A stretch of 64,000 nucleotides of DNA, from the NCBI RefSeq assembly GCF_014648075.1, contig NZ_BMQK01000004.1, positions 128,048-192,047 on the forward strand. The letters run 5' to 3'. Both the position numbers and the translations under genes were made by a program. Shown piece after piece: positions 51,123-60,206 of the stretch; within the stretch, counting starts at the first letter, position 1, and each line of letters starts with the position of its first letter. The stretch is from Streptomyces ruber. GTDB taxonomy: Bacteria; Actinomycetota; Actinomycetes; Streptomycetales; Streptomycetaceae. The notes below the pieces were generated by a model. The model worked only from the letters and a program-made list of their open reading frames with translations, was not told where the DNA came from and made no database searches.

Positions 51123-52160
51123 TCAGGCCGTCGCCGTCCCCGGAGTCCCGTGACACTCCCCGTACCCCCGCCCCGACCCGCACCAGCACCCCGCCCCCTT
51201 CTGCGGCGGCCACTCCACCGCCCGTCCCCGCGCCGCGAGCGTCGTCGCGTACTGGGGCAGGAGGACGGTGTCCGAGGGGGACGAGGACTCGGAGGCTGCG
51301 AAGGCCTCGTACGACGGGACCGTGCCCGAGACGATGCCCAGGTTCGGGGTGCCGGAGGCGGCGAGTTCGCGGAGGCTGCGCTCTATCGTCGTCAGGTGCT
51401 CGTCGTGGGAGGGGTACTCCGCGGACAGGGTCGGGTACGCCGTCAGCAGCTCCTCCAGTTCGTCCTCCGGCCAGTGCAGGACCGCGACCGGGAAGGGGCG
51501 GGAGAGGGCCGTGCGGTACGTGCCCAGTTCCGCGCGGAGGCGGCTGATCTCCGCCTTGAGTTCCGCCGGGTTGTCCGAGCCGAGGGACCAGACGCGCTTC
51601 GGGTCGTGGAGCTCGTCGAGGGGCACGGACGACACGGACGCCGCGTGCAGCGTGTCCGCCAGCGCGTCCCAGTCGTCGTGCGCCGCGCCCAGCATTCTGC
51701 GGACCCGGTGGCGGCCGAAGAGGAGCGGGTGGGTTGAGTAGGGCGGCTCGGTGACGCCGCTCAGCAGCAGGGTCGCGCCCTCGGTGAACGTCTCCTGCGC
51801 CGCCTCCAGTTCGTCGTGGGCCTCCAGGGACTCCGCCGCGATCACCCAGGGGGCCGGGTCGCGCGGGGCGGCGGTGCGGATGCCGTCGATGATCGCCCTT
51901 GCCTCCGCCTCGTGGCCGTACTCCCACAGGTTGGAGGCCTTCAGGGCCCGTACGAGGTGGGGGTGGTCCAGGGCTTCGGGAGCGGAGAGGAGGCGGTCGT
52001 AGAGGGCGGAGGCCTCGGCGCGGGCGCCGGACAGTTCCAGGTGGGCCGCGGCCTGGACGAGCAGGTGTTCGGCGTCCTCGGGGTGAAGGCGGGCGGTGCG
52101 TTCCAGACGGGCGGCTTCGGCGGTGTGGTCGACGTTCTCGGGGGAGGTGTCGGGGCGCAT
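51123..52160 (-). CDS. TPR-like protein with C-terminal SEC-C zinc motif
   Basis: A 345-residue cytoplasmic protein. Residues 10-130 form helical tetratricopeptide-like repeats (ERTARLHPEDAEHLLVQAAAHLELSGARAEASALYDRLL; ALKASNLWEYGHEAEARAIIDGI). The C-terminus holds GAGCWCGSGRGYGECHG, the C-x-C-x8-C-H SEC-C zinc motif found in SecA tails. The middle is not recognised. Because SEC-C modules bind ribosomes or SecB-like partners, a protein-quality role is possible but unproven. The ATG at 52160 was chosen because upstream sequence lacks coding bias. Confidence 0.82.
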   Translation of the reverse strand: MRPDTSPENVDHTAEAARLERTARLHPEDAEHLLVQAAAHLELSGARAEASALYDRLLSAPEALDHPHLVRALKASNLWEYGHEAEARAIIDGIRTAAPRDPAPWVIAAESLEAHDELEAAQETFTEGATLLLSGVTEPPYSTHPLLFGRHRVRRMLGAAHDDWDALADTLHAASVSSVPLDELHDPKRVWSLGSDNPAELKAEISRLRAELGTYRTALSRPFPVAVLHWPEDELEELLTAYPTLSAEYPSHDEHLTTIERSLRELAASGTPNLGIVSGTVPSYEAFAASESSSPSDTVLLPQYATTLAARGRAVEWPPQKGAGCWCGSGRGYGECHGTPGTATA

Positions 52161-52513
52161 GCGGACACCGTACTGCCGTAGACCGGTAGGGGTCAGAGCC
52201 GTACCACGTGCGGCGTGTGCGTCGTCGTCGGTCGTCGCCGGACGGGGAGGCGGCCGTGTGCCGGCGGCGGAGCGCGCCGCCGGAGCAGCCGGTGACCCGG
52301 CCGGGTCGGGGGTGAGGTGTGTGGTTGTCGAGGTGTGTGACGGCGCTTTCCGGGCGATCAGGTGATCGAGCGATCGGTGATCGGGTGATCCGGTTGAACG
52401 GGTGTTTGGTGAACCGGTGATCGGGTGGGCGTAGCCCGGTATCGTGTGCTTGCTGCACGTGTTTCTGTGGGGCAAGGGGCAAGGGCCAAGGGGCAAGAAG
52501 GGGAGGGGCCTTG
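52161..52513. other. Intergenic region rich in short direct repeats
   Basis: No gene seen. GGTGATCG or close variants recur between about 52355 and 52425, and CAAGGGGCAAGGGC-type repeats lie at 52473-52498 just before the GGGGAGGGG ribosome site of the DUF6412 gene. Confidence 0.5.
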
Positions 52514-52855
52514 ATGCGTAGCCGCGCCGTTCTGCAGCCCGTTCCCGTGCTGCTGTTCCCCCTCGTCCTCTGCTCCCTCCTTCTCTTTCCCCTCTTCTTC
52601 CAGGGCGCCGTCCCCGACGCCGGTTCCCTCTCCGCCGCGGTCGCCTTCGCCGCCACCGCCGCGGCCGGTTCGGCACTCGCCGTCTGCGCGCTCATCGCCG
52701 CGCGCTGCGCGCCCGTCGTGGCGCCCACGCGCGTGCGGACGGCGATGCGCGACCGCGAGCGCCGTACGGCGTTCCTGCCCCAGCGAGATCCCGACGCCAG
52801 GGGCCGGACGCGGCCCAGGGCGCCCGGGCGTGTCCTCCGGACGACCGCCGCGTAG
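52514..52855 (+). CDS. DUF6412 membrane protein
   Basis: A 113-residue protein with two hydrophobic segments (PVPVLLFPLVLCSLLLFPLFF and LSAAVAFAATAAAGSALAVCALIAARC) and a basic C-terminal tail (TRVRTAMRDRERRTAFLPQRDPDARGRTRPRAPG). DUF6412 genes typically precede a YidC-like gene in Streptomyces, as here, 159 bp downstream. GGGGAGGGG lies before the ATG at 52514. Function unknown. Confidence 0.82.
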   Translation: MRSRAVLQPVPVLLFPLVLCSLLLFPLFFQGAVPDAGSLSAAVAFAATAAAGSALAVCALIAARCAPVVAPTRVRTAMRDRERRTAFLPQRDPDARGRTRPRAPGRVLRTTAA

Positions 52856-52910
52856 GGCATCCACCGTCGGGCATCCACCGTCAGGCATCCACCGTCGGGC
52901 ATCCACCGTC
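52855..52910. repeat. 14-bp tandem repeat, four copies
   Basis: GGGCATCCACCGTC is repeated at 52855, 52869, 52883 (first base A) and 52897. The first copy begins on the last base of the DUF6412 stop codon. Confidence 0.93.
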
Positions 52911-53014
52911 GGGCCGGTCTCGGGCCGGTCACTCGTGGGCCTTGTGGGTGACCCCGCGCGGGTCGTCATGCCGCCACCTCATCCGGCACGACGAGACCCC
53001 CGGAGGGCTCACCC

Positions 53015-53746
53015 ATGTCCGCTGTCCTGTCCGCCTTCGCCACCCTGGTGGAGCAGCTCGCCGCACTGCTCCAGCCGCTCTTCCACGCCTCCGCGGCCGC
53101 CGCCGCGATCATCCTGTTCACCGCGCTCGTACGGCTCCTCGTCCTCCCGCTGTCCCGGGCCGCCGCACGTGGGCAACGGGCCCGGACGGCGTTGCAGCCG
53201 AAGATCGCCGAGCTGAGGAGGAAGCACGGGAGGAGTCCGGAGCGGCTGCGTACGGCGCTGCTCGAACTGCACGCCGAGGAGAAGGTGTCGCCGTTGGCCG
53301 GCATCCTGCCCAGCCTGTGCCAGATCCCGGCGTTCTTCCTGCTCTACTCACTCTTCTCCAGCTCCACGATCGGCGGGGAGAGCAACACCCTGCTGTCGCA
53401 CTCGCTGTTCGCCGCGCCGCTCGGCGGCCGCTGGACCGACGCGCTGGGCGACGGGGGAGTGCTGGGCGCGTCCGGGCTCGTGTACGCCGGGCTGTTCGTG
53501 ATCGTCGCGGGGGTCGCCGCGTTCACCTACCGGCGTACGAAGCGGTCGCTGGCATCGAGCGCCGCCGCCGCTTCCGCAGGGGGCGGCGGTGAGCAGCTGC
53601 CCGGCCTCGCCCCGGTCACCAAGGTGATGCCGTTCATGTCCTTCCTGACCCTGGTCACGGTCGCCGTCGTCCCGCTGGCCGCCGCGCTGTACGTGGTGAC
53701 CAGTACGACGTGGAGCGCGGTGGAGCGGGCGCTGCTCCATCCGTGA
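53015..53746 (+). CDS. YidC/Oxa1-family membrane insertase paralogue
   Basis: A 243-residue Oxa1-superfamily protein. Seen are AAAAIILFTALVRLLVLPLSRAAARGQRARTALQPKIAELRRKHGRSPERL (first core helix with the conserved Arg, and the coiled cytoplasmic loop), ILPSLCQIPAFFLLYSLFSSSTIGGES and VMPFMSFLTLVTVAVVPLAAALYVVTSTTWS. It is shorter than the housekeeping YidC and separate from the rpmH-rnpA locus, so it is a second paralogue. It lies downstream of DUF6412, with which it probably acts. Confidence 0.88.
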   Translation: MSAVLSAFATLVEQLAALLQPLFHASAAAAAIILFTALVRLLVLPLSRAAARGQRARTALQPKIAELRRKHGRSPERLRTALLELHAEEKVSPLAGILPSLCQIPAFFLLYSLFSSSTIGGESNTLLSHSLFAAPLGGRWTDALGDGGVLGASGLVYAGLFVIVAGVAAFTYRRTKRSLASSAAAASAGGGGEQLPGLAPVTKVMPFMSFLTLVTVAVVPLAAALYVVTSTTWSAVERALLHP

Positions 53747-53875
53747 CGGCAGGGCGCGCGGCTGCGGGGCCGGTCCGGGTCCGGTCCGTGAGTGAGGTCT
53801 TGCGGACCGGACCATCGCCTTGGACGATCGACCAGTCCTCCGACCACTGGCCGGCCACTGAGAGAGATGGGGATC

Positions 53876-54772
53876 ATGAAGCTGCTGCGAGTCGGTGCGG
53901 CGGGGTCGGAGCGGCCCGCGCTGCTCGACGCCGACGGGGTGCTGCGGGATCTGTCGGGCGTCGTACCGGACATCGACGGGGCGCTGCTCGCGGACGAGGA
54001 GGCGCTCGGGCGGGTGCGGGCGGCGGCGGATGCCCCCGGCGAACTCCCCGTGCTCGACGGTGCCGACGGCGCCCATGGGGCCGACGGTGCCGACGGCGCG
54101 GAGCTGCGGATCGGTCCGCCCCTCGCCCGGATCGGCAAGATCGTCTGTATCGGCCTCAACTACCACGACCACGCGCGCGAGACCGGTGCCGAGCCGCCCG
54201 CCGAGCCGGTGATCTTCTTTAAGGCGGCGGACACGGTGGTCGGACCGAACGACACGGTGCTCGTGCCGCGCGGGTCGACGAAGACCGACTGGGAGGTCGA
54301 GCTCGCGGTCGTCATCGGGCGTACGGCGCGCTACCTCGGCTCGGCGGAGGAGGCGCTCGGACACGTCGCGGGGTACGCGGTGGCGCACGACGTCTCGGAG
54401 CGCGAGTTCCAGATCGAGCGCGGCGGTACCTGGGACAAGGGCAAGAACTGCGAGACGTTCAACCCGCTGGGGCCGTGGCTGGTGACCGCGGACGAGGTGC
54501 CCGACCCGCAGGACCTGTCCCTGCGGCTGTGGGTCAACGGCGAGCTGCAGCAGGACGGCACGACCGCCGAGCAGATCTTCCCCGTGGGGGAAGTGGTGCG
54601 GTACGTCAGCCAGTTCATGACCCTGTACCCGGGGGATGTCATCAACACGGGGACGCCGGCCGGGGTGGCCATGGGGCGGCCCGAGCCGAAGCCGTACCTG
54701 CGGGCCGGGGACGTGGTCGAGCTGGAGATCGGGGGGCTGGGGCGGCAGCGGCAGGTGCTGAGGGACGCGTGA
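53876..54772 (+). CDS. Fumarylacetoacetate hydrolase (FAH) family protein
   Basis: A 298-residue FAH-fold enzyme of the 2-hydroxyhepta-2,4-diene-1,7-dioate isomerase or acylpyruvase type. Diagnostic stretches are IVCIGLNYHDHARETGAEPP, PVIFFKAADTVVGPND, TDWEVELAVVIGRTAR (acidic metal ligands), GYAVAHDVSEREFQIERGGTWDKGKNCETFNPLGPWLVT and GDVINTGTPAGVAMG. A DGA-rich loop at residues 60-75 is an insertion. The ATG at 53876 is used; an ATG nine bases earlier is also possible. The substrate is unknown. Confidence 0.9.
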   Translation: MKLLRVGAAGSERPALLDADGVLRDLSGVVPDIDGALLADEEALGRVRAAADAPGELPVLDGADGAHGADGADGAELRIGPPLARIGKIVCIGLNYHDHARETGAEPPAEPVIFFKAADTVVGPNDTVLVPRGSTKTDWEVELAVVIGRTARYLGSAEEALGHVAGYAVAHDVSEREFQIERGGTWDKGKNCETFNPLGPWLVTADEVPDPQDLSLRLWVNGELQQDGTTAEQIFPVGEVVRYVSQFMTLYPGDVINTGTPAGVAMGRPEPKPYLRAGDVVELEIGGLGRQRQVLRDA

Positions 54773-54880
54773 GCACTCCGCCGGGTACGGTGCGCGCGGA
54801 TCTCCAGCCGCTTCGTTCGCCGACCGCTTTGTTCGCCGAACGGCAAGGGCGCCGAGGGCGGTGATGCATATGCTACGGAG

Positions 54881-55519
54881 GTGATTGACTTACAGCATCT
54901 CGTGGCCTTCCTGACCGTCGTCACCGTACTGATCGCCGTGCCGGGACCGAGCGTCCTGTTCGTGGTGAGCCGGGGAGTCGCGCTGGGCCGACGGGCGGCC
55001 GTCTCCACGGCGGTGGGGAACGAGGCCGGACTGCTCGTGCAGGTGGTCCTCGTGGCCCTCGGGCTCGGGGAGGTGCTCGCCCGCTCCCAGTTGCTGTTCT
55101 CCCTCCTCAAGTTCGCCGGTGCCCTCTACCTCGTGTACCTGGGTGTCCAGGCCTGGCGGCACCGCAAGCTGCTGGCCGTGCAGGAGCAGGGCGAGCCGGT
55201 GACGGGCCGTCCGGGTGGGCGGGCCTTCCGGGAGGGGTTCATCGTCGGGGTGAGCAATCCCAAGGGGCTGCTGATCTTCGGTGCGGTGCTGCCGCAGTTC
55301 GTCGACCCCATGGCGGGCAACGTGCAGGTACAACTGCTGCTGCTCGGCATGATCTGCGTGCTGATCGCGCTGATCTCCGACGCGACCTGGGGACTTCTCG
55401 CCGGGACCGCCCGCAACTGGCTCGCCAGGTCACCGCGTCGCCTGTCGCTGATCGGCGGGGCGTCGGGCATCGTGATGGTCGGTCTGGGGGTCCAGTTGGC
55501 GGTCAGCGGGCGGGACTGA
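54881..55519 (+). CDS. LysE-family amino-acid exporter
   Basis: A 212-residue transporter with about six helices. VLIAVPGPSVLFVVSRGVALGRRAAVSTAVGNEAGLLVQ is the RhtB/LysE signature, followed by LLKFAGALYLVYLGVQAWR and EGFIVGVSNPKGLLIFGAVLPQFVDP. The start is GTG at 54881, directly after GGAG and inside GGAGGTGA, an unusual place for a ribosome site. Codon 4 is TTA (54890-54892), so expression may require bldA. It lies next to the natural-product cluster but probably outside it. Confidence 0.88.
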   Translation: MIDLQHLVAFLTVVTVLIAVPGPSVLFVVSRGVALGRRAAVSTAVGNEAGLLVQVVLVALGLGEVLARSQLLFSLLKFAGALYLVYLGVQAWRHRKLLAVQEQGEPVTGRPGGRAFREGFIVGVSNPKGLLIFGAVLPQFVDPMAGNVQVQLLLLGMICVLIALISDATWGLLAGTARNWLARSPRRLSLIGGASGIVMVGLGVQLAVSGRD

Positions 55520-55738
55520 GCCGGACCGGCCCGGGCACGCTCGGGCTTGGTCCGTCCTCAGCGGGTGTCCTCGACGGCGAGCCGTTCGCTCCGGAGGTCC
55601 CGCAGGCGGACGCCGGCCAGCCGTACCGGCGGCGGGAAGCGGGCGAGCCGTACCGGCGGCGCCGGCAGCGAGGGCGCGGGCCGGGCCCGAGGGCGTGGCC
55701 GACGCGTGCGGCGCCTCGGCCGGTCTCCCTCCGGCGTG

Positions 55739-56461
55739 TCACCCCGCCCTCTCGACGCGGGTGATCCCCAGTTCGTAGGCGACCGCCACCGCGCTGGCAC
55801 GGTTCCGCAGGCCGAGTTTGACCAGCAGGTTCTGTACGTGCGTCTTGACCGTGCTCTCGCTGACCACCAGCTCTCCGGCGATCTCGGCGTTCTTCATGCC
55901 GCGCGCCAGGAGTGTGAGCACCTGCCGTTCCCGGAGGGTGAGCAGGTCGAGTGTCGTGTGCCGGATGGACTGCCGGCGGATCCGGCCGCGGTCGGCCTCC
56001 CCCTGGCAGGGCACGCCGATCCGGTAGCCCCCGGAGACGAGTCTGATCGCGGACACCAGGAACTGCGGTTCCTCCCAGGCCAGCACCACACCTCCGGCAC
56101 CCAGCTTGTCGGCCTCGGCGTGGACGGGATCGTTCGCGTCGTTCGTCAGCAGCAGCATGCGTGAGATCCCGGCACCGGAGTAGTGGACCGCCCGGTGCAT
56201 CAGGTTCAGCACGTCGATGGAGCGGCAGGCGGTGTTGATGACGAGCACGTCGAGCGAGGAGTCGAGCGTCGCCTCAAGCGCCGTCGGGTTGTCCCGGGCA
56301 CTGCCGACGAAGTCCAGGTCCGGGTGGCCGTGCAGGATGTGGACCAGGCCGGCGAGCGCCAGGCTGGAGTCGTCGATGAGGAAGACGCGTAAGGGTTTCG
56401 GCTCCTCGCTGCCGACCGCGTCGCTCGGAATCGGATTCTGGTCGGACGTGGCTACGGTCAC
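55739..56461 (-). CDS. LuxR-family regulator with aspartate-less receiver
   Basis: A 240-residue regulator. The N-terminal 130 residues are receiver-like: LRVFLIDDSSLALAGLVHILHG carries the two acidic residues, but the phospho-acceptor strand reads SLDVLVINTACRS, with Asn where Asp is expected. The C-terminus is a LuxR helix-turn-helix, LTLRERQVLTLLARGMKNAEIAGELVVSESTVKTHVQNLLVKLGLRNRASAVAVAYELG. Control is thus probably by ligand, not phosphorylation. Codon 24 is TTA (56390-56392). The start is GTG at 56461 with GGGGGG upstream. It is divergent from the halogenase gene. The gap 55520-55738 shows no gene. Confidence 0.87.
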   Translation of the reverse strand: MTVATSDQNPIPSDAVGSEEPKPLRVFLIDDSSLALAGLVHILHGHPDLDFVGSARDNPTALEATLDSSLDVLVINTACRSIDVLNLMHRAVHYSGAGISRMLLLTNDANDPVHAEADKLGAGGVVLAWEEPQFLVSAIRLVSGGYRIGVPCQGEADRGRIRRQSIRHTTLDLLTLRERQVLTLLARGMKNAEIAGELVVSESTVKTHVQNLLVKLGLRNRASAVAVAYELGITRVERAG

Positions 56462-56683
56462 GAGCCCCCCTGCGCGGTGAGGCGCGGCAGTGGACAGATG
56501 CGAACAGCACCTCAATCTTGTCCCACGGCTTTCACCCGTAGCGCACACTTTTTCGCCACATTTGAAGGGCGGGGACACCGGGTCGACCGTCACTTCGGCC
56601 TAGTCCGTTCGACGCCCGGACCGCCGTGATCGGTCCGATCTACCGAAGACACCGCCCGGCGGCCACACCTAGGGTCACCAGAC

Positions 56684-58231
56684 ATGACACGTAGCGTGGT
56701 GATCCTGGGTGGTGGCACGGCAGGGTGGATGACCGCCTCCTACCTGCGAGCGGCCTTCGCGGACAGCGTCGACGTCACCGTGGTGGAGTCCCGGCGGATC
56801 GGCACCATCGGGGTGGGGGAGGCCACCTTCAGCACGGTCCGTCACTTCTTCGACTACCTCGGCCTCAGCGAGGCCGACTGGATGCCGGAATGCAACGCCA
56901 CCTACAAACTGGCGGTCCGCCTGGAGAACTGGCGGGCACCCGGCACGTACTTCTATCACCCGTTCGAACGGATGCGGGTCGTCGACGGGGTGCCGCTCAC
57001 CGACTGGTGGCAGAAGGTCGGCGAGACGGACCGCTTCGACCAGGACTGCTTCCTCATCCCCTGGCTGTGCGACGCCAAGGCCTCCCCCAGATACCTGGAT
57101 CACCGGCTCTTCGAGCAGGACTTCGACGAGGATCCCGGCCGTCCGCTGTACCGGACCACCCTCGCCGAGCAGAACACCCAGTTCCCCTACGCTTACCACT
57201 TCGACGCCTCCCTCCTCGCCGACTTCCTGTGCCGGTACGCCGTCGAGCGCGGCGTCCGCCGGGTCGTCGACGACGTCGTGGACGTGCGCCTCGACGAGCG
57301 GGGCTGGATCGACCGCCTGGTCACCCGCGAGCACGGCGACCTGACCGGCGACCTCTACGTCGACTGCTCCGGCTTCCGCAGCCGGCTGCTCGGCGAGGCG
57401 CTGGAGGAGCCGTTCGTCTCCTTCCAGGACGCCCTCCCCAACGACCGCGCGGTGGCCCTGCGGGTCCCCGTCGACACCGCCGTGACGGGCATCCGGCCGT
57501 GCACCACGGCCACCGCCCAGGACGCCGGATGGATCTGGACGATCCCGCTGTACGACCGGATCGGCACGGGATACGTCTACTCGGGCGAGTACTGCGAGCC
57601 CGAGGAGGCCGAGCGCACGCTGCGCGACTTCGTCGGACCCGCCGCGGCGGACCTGGAGGCCAACCACATCCGCATGCGGATCGGCCGCTCCGAGCGGGCC
57701 TGGGTCAACAACTGCGTCGGCATCGGCCTGTCCGCCGGCTTCGTCGAACCGCTGCAGTCGACCGGGATCTTCCTCATCCAGCACGCGATCGAACAACTCG
57801 TCAGGTACTTCCCCGGCACCGACCGGGACCCGGTGCTGCGCGGCACCTACAACGTCAGCGTCGCCCGGGCCATCGAGGGTGTGCGGGAGTTCCTGATCCT
57901 GCACTACCGGGGCGCCGCCCGCGCGGACAACGACTACTGGCGCGACGCGAAGAAACGCAAGGTGCCGGACGACATGGCGATGCGTCTCGAGCAGTGGCAG
58001 AGCAAGCTCCCCGACAACGACACCACCTATCCCTACTACCACGCCTTCGAGCCCTACAGCTACGTCTGCATGGCCCTCGGCCTCGGCGGCCTCCCGCTGC
58101 GGCATCCGCCCGCGCTGGACCTGGTCGACTCCCGCGCGGCACGGGCCGAGCTGGCCCGGGTCCGGGCGCAGGCGCGCAAGCTGGTCGACACGCTGCCCGG
58201 CCAGGCGGAGTACTTGGCGGAACTGCGCTGA
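56684..58231 (+). CDS. Flavin-dependent tryptophan-type halogenase
   Basis: A 515-residue FADH2-dependent halogenase. The FAD motif G-x-G-x-x-G is VVILGGGTAGWMTA (residues 5-18). The catalytic Lys is K75 in NATYKLAVRLENW, the W-x-W-x-I-P motif is at 283-288 (GWIWTIP), and the active-site Glu is E355 in FVEPLQSTGIF. Together these mark enzymes that make HOCl and guide it as a lysine chloramine to an aromatic substrate, usually free tryptophan. Regioselectivity cannot be read. The antiporter gene overlaps its stop, and a flavin reductase that can supply FADH2 lies downstream. Confidence 0.93.
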   Translation: MTRSVVILGGGTAGWMTASYLRAAFADSVDVTVVESRRIGTIGVGEATFSTVRHFFDYLGLSEADWMPECNATYKLAVRLENWRAPGTYFYHPFERMRVVDGVPLTDWWQKVGETDRFDQDCFLIPWLCDAKASPRYLDHRLFEQDFDEDPGRPLYRTTLAEQNTQFPYAYHFDASLLADFLCRYAVERGVRRVVDDVVDVRLDERGWIDRLVTREHGDLTGDLYVDCSGFRSRLLGEALEEPFVSFQDALPNDRAVALRVPVDTAVTGIRPCTTATAQDAGWIWTIPLYDRIGTGYVYSGEYCEPEEAERTLRDFVGPAAADLEANHIRMRIGRSERAWVNNCVGIGLSAGFVEPLQSTGIFLIQHAIEQLVRYFPGTDRDPVLRGTYNVSVARAIEGVREFLILHYRGAARADNDYWRDAKKRKVPDDMAMRLEQWQSKLPDNDTTYPYYHAFEPYSYVCMALGLGGLPLRHPPALDLVDSRAARAELARVRAQARKLVDTLPGQAEYLAELR

Positions 58232-59622
58232 TGGCCGACGCCGTGCAGGCCCTGGCGGTGCTGGCCGTGGTACTCGCCGTGGCCTGGCCGGCCCGCCGGG
58301 CGGCGACGCTGGCCCGGCAGCCCGCCGTCATCGGGGAGATCACCCTCGGCCTGGTCGCCGTACCCGCCCTGACGGCGGCGGCCGGCCCCGGTCTCGTCGG
58401 CACCCTGCTGCCGTCCGGCGTCACCGGTCATCTGCACACCGTCGGCCTGGCCGGGCTCGCGCTGTACCTGACCGGCGTCGGGCACGGCGCACGGCCGCGC
58501 CGGGGCGAGGTCTCGCCCCGCTCGTACGGCCGGCTGCTGGCGGGCTCGCTGCTTCCGGGGCTGGTGGCCGGCGTACTGCTGGCCGTGTGGGTGGTGCGGC
58601 GCGGCGTACCGGGCGAACGCGGTACGGCGCCCACCACGGCGCTGGTGCTGCTGCTCGCTGCCGCGTTCGCCGTCACGGCCGTGCCGGTGCTGGCCCGGAT
58701 ACTCACCGACCGGTCTCTCACCGACACCACCGAGGGCCGGCTGTCCGTGCTCGTCGCCGTCTCCATCGACGCCCTGACCTGGCTGGTCCTGACCGCCGCG
58801 CTGGCCGTCGCCGCCGGTGGCGGCGGGCGGCTCGTCCGGGCGCTCGCGGTGATCGCCGGCGGGGCGGTGGCCGCCGTGCTGCTGCGGCACCTGCTCCGCC
58901 GGGAGAGCGTGGGCAGACTGTCCGCCCGGTGGCCCACCGCGGCCGCGGCCGTGCTGGGCGCGGTCGCGATCGCCGCCGCCCTGGCGACGGAGCGGGCGGG
59001 GCTGACCGCGATCTTCGGGGCGGTGCTGGTGGGGCTCGCCGTGCCACGGGACGGGGAGCCGGGAACGCGGGACGGCGGACGCGGTCCTCGCGACAGGGCC
59101 GTACGGAGCGTGGAGCGGTGCGGGCTGCTGCTCGTCCCGGTGTTCTTCGTGACGACCGGACTCCAGGTGTCCGTCGACGGTCCGGACGGGTTCTCCTGGA
59201 CGACCTTCGGCCTGGTCCTGCTGCTCGCCACGGCGGCCAAGGTCGGCGGCGGCTACGCCGGTGCGCGCGCCGCCCGGCTGCCCGCCCGGACGGCGCTGCG
59301 CTTCGGAGTGCTGATGAACACCCGCGGCCTGACGGAGATCGCCGTCCTGCAGGCCGGGCTGTCGGCCGGGATCCTGTCCCCCGGGCTCTTCCTCGCCCTG
59401 GTGCTGATGGCGCTGGTGACCACCGCCGCCACCGGACCGCTGCTGTCGGTCACGGACCGAGGCCGCCTCACCGCCGGCGCACGCCCTCGCGTCGCCGCCA
59501 CCGCGCCGGCCCGCACCGCCACCTGGGCACCGCTCCGTCCCGCCGCCCGCCCACCGGCCCACCCCGCTGCCGGCCCTCCGTCCCGGCCCGCGTCCGAGGA
59601 GCTGTCCCATGACGAGGATTGA
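58231..59622 (+). CDS. CPA2-family cation/proton antiporter
   Basis: A 463-residue membrane protein with about 12-13 helices. ARQPAVIGEITLGLVAVPALTAA, LLLAAAFAVTAVPVLARILTDRSLTDTTEGRLSVLVAVSIDALTWL and FGVLMNTRGLTEIAVLQAGLSAGILSPGLF are typical of the Na+/H+ (KefB-like) exchangers often found in antibiotic clusters. The last 65 residues are Pro/Ala/Arg-rich and poorly structured. The ATG at 58231 overlaps the halogenase stop (TGATG). It may export product or balance ions; neither is shown by the sequence. Confidence 0.88.
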   Translation: MADAVQALAVLAVVLAVAWPARRAATLARQPAVIGEITLGLVAVPALTAAAGPGLVGTLLPSGVTGHLHTVGLAGLALYLTGVGHGARPRRGEVSPRSYGRLLAGSLLPGLVAGVLLAVWVVRRGVPGERGTAPTTALVLLLAAAFAVTAVPVLARILTDRSLTDTTEGRLSVLVAVSIDALTWLVLTAALAVAAGGGGRLVRALAVIAGGAVAAVLLRHLLRRESVGRLSARWPTAAAAVLGAVAIAAALATERAGLTAIFGAVLVGLAVPRDGEPGTRDGGRGPRDRAVRSVERCGLLLVPVFFVTTGLQVSVDGPDGFSWTTFGLVLLLATAAKVGGGYAGARAARLPARTALRFGVLMNTRGLTEIAVLQAGLSAGILSPGLFLALVLMALVTTAATGPLLSVTDRGRLTAGARPRVAATAPARTATWAPLRPAARPPAHPAAGPPSRPASEELSHDED

Positions 59623-60205
59623 CACGAGCGCCACGGCGTCCGCGGCCGTGGGGAGAGCAGGCGTGACGGAAGGTGACTTCAGGGCTCTGATGTCGCTGTT
59701 CCCCACCGGCGTCGCAGTGGTCGGGGCCCTGGACGGCAGCGGACGGCCCTGGGGCATGACGTGCTCCTCGCTGTGCAGCGTCTCGCTCAGCCCGCCCACA
59801 CTGCTGGTGTGTGTGCGCAGCGGCAGCCCGACGCTGGCCGCGCTGGAGCGGACCGGGGCGTTCAGCGTCAACCTGCTGCACGACGAGGCCCGGGACGTGG
59901 CGGAACTGTTCGCCTCCGGTGACCCGGACCGGTTCCGGCGGACGGCCTGGCACCTGCCGGACGCGACGGCGGCCGGGCCGCACCTGCGGGACGCCGCGCA
60001 CGCCGTGAGCGACTGCCGGGTCGACGGGGTGCGGCGGGTCGGTGACCACAGCGTGGTCTTCGGACGGGTGGTCCGGGTCAGCGTCGGTACCGGACCCGAA
60101 CGGGCGCCGCTGCTCTACGGGTTGCGCCGGTACGCCGCATGGCCGTCGGGGGGTAGCGTGGCCGAGCCCGGCCGCTCCCGGCCGGACCCGGCCGACGAGG
60201 AGTGA
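59609..60205 (+). CDS. Flavin reductase (FMN/FAD-binding split-barrel)
   Basis: A 198-residue NAD(P)H:flavin oxidoreductase. FRALMSLFPTGVAVVGALDGSGRPWGMTCSSLCSVSLSPPTLLVCVRSGSPTLAAL and FSVNLLHDEARDVAELFAS are diagnostic of the HpaC/PrnF-type split barrel. It would supply reduced FAD to the halogenase three genes upstream. The ATG at 59609 overlaps the antiporter by 14 bp. The C-terminus has a Pro/Arg-rich tail. Confidence 0.92.
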   Translation: MTRIDTSATASAAVGRAGVTEGDFRALMSLFPTGVAVVGALDGSGRPWGMTCSSLCSVSLSPPTLLVCVRSGSPTLAALERTGAFSVNLLHDEARDVAELFASGDPDRFRRTAWHLPDATAAGPHLRDAAHAVSDCRVDGVRRVGDHSVVFGRVVRVSVGTGPERAPLLYGLRRYAAWPSGGSVAEPGRSRPDPADEE

Positions 60206-60206
60206 G

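Noticed and set aside
54864-54884. ORF of six codons (MHMLRR) ending in the LysE start region as a regulatory uORF
   Set aside because: Its stop overlaps GTGA of the LysE start, which is suggestive, but it has no ribosome site or conserved content and could be chance.
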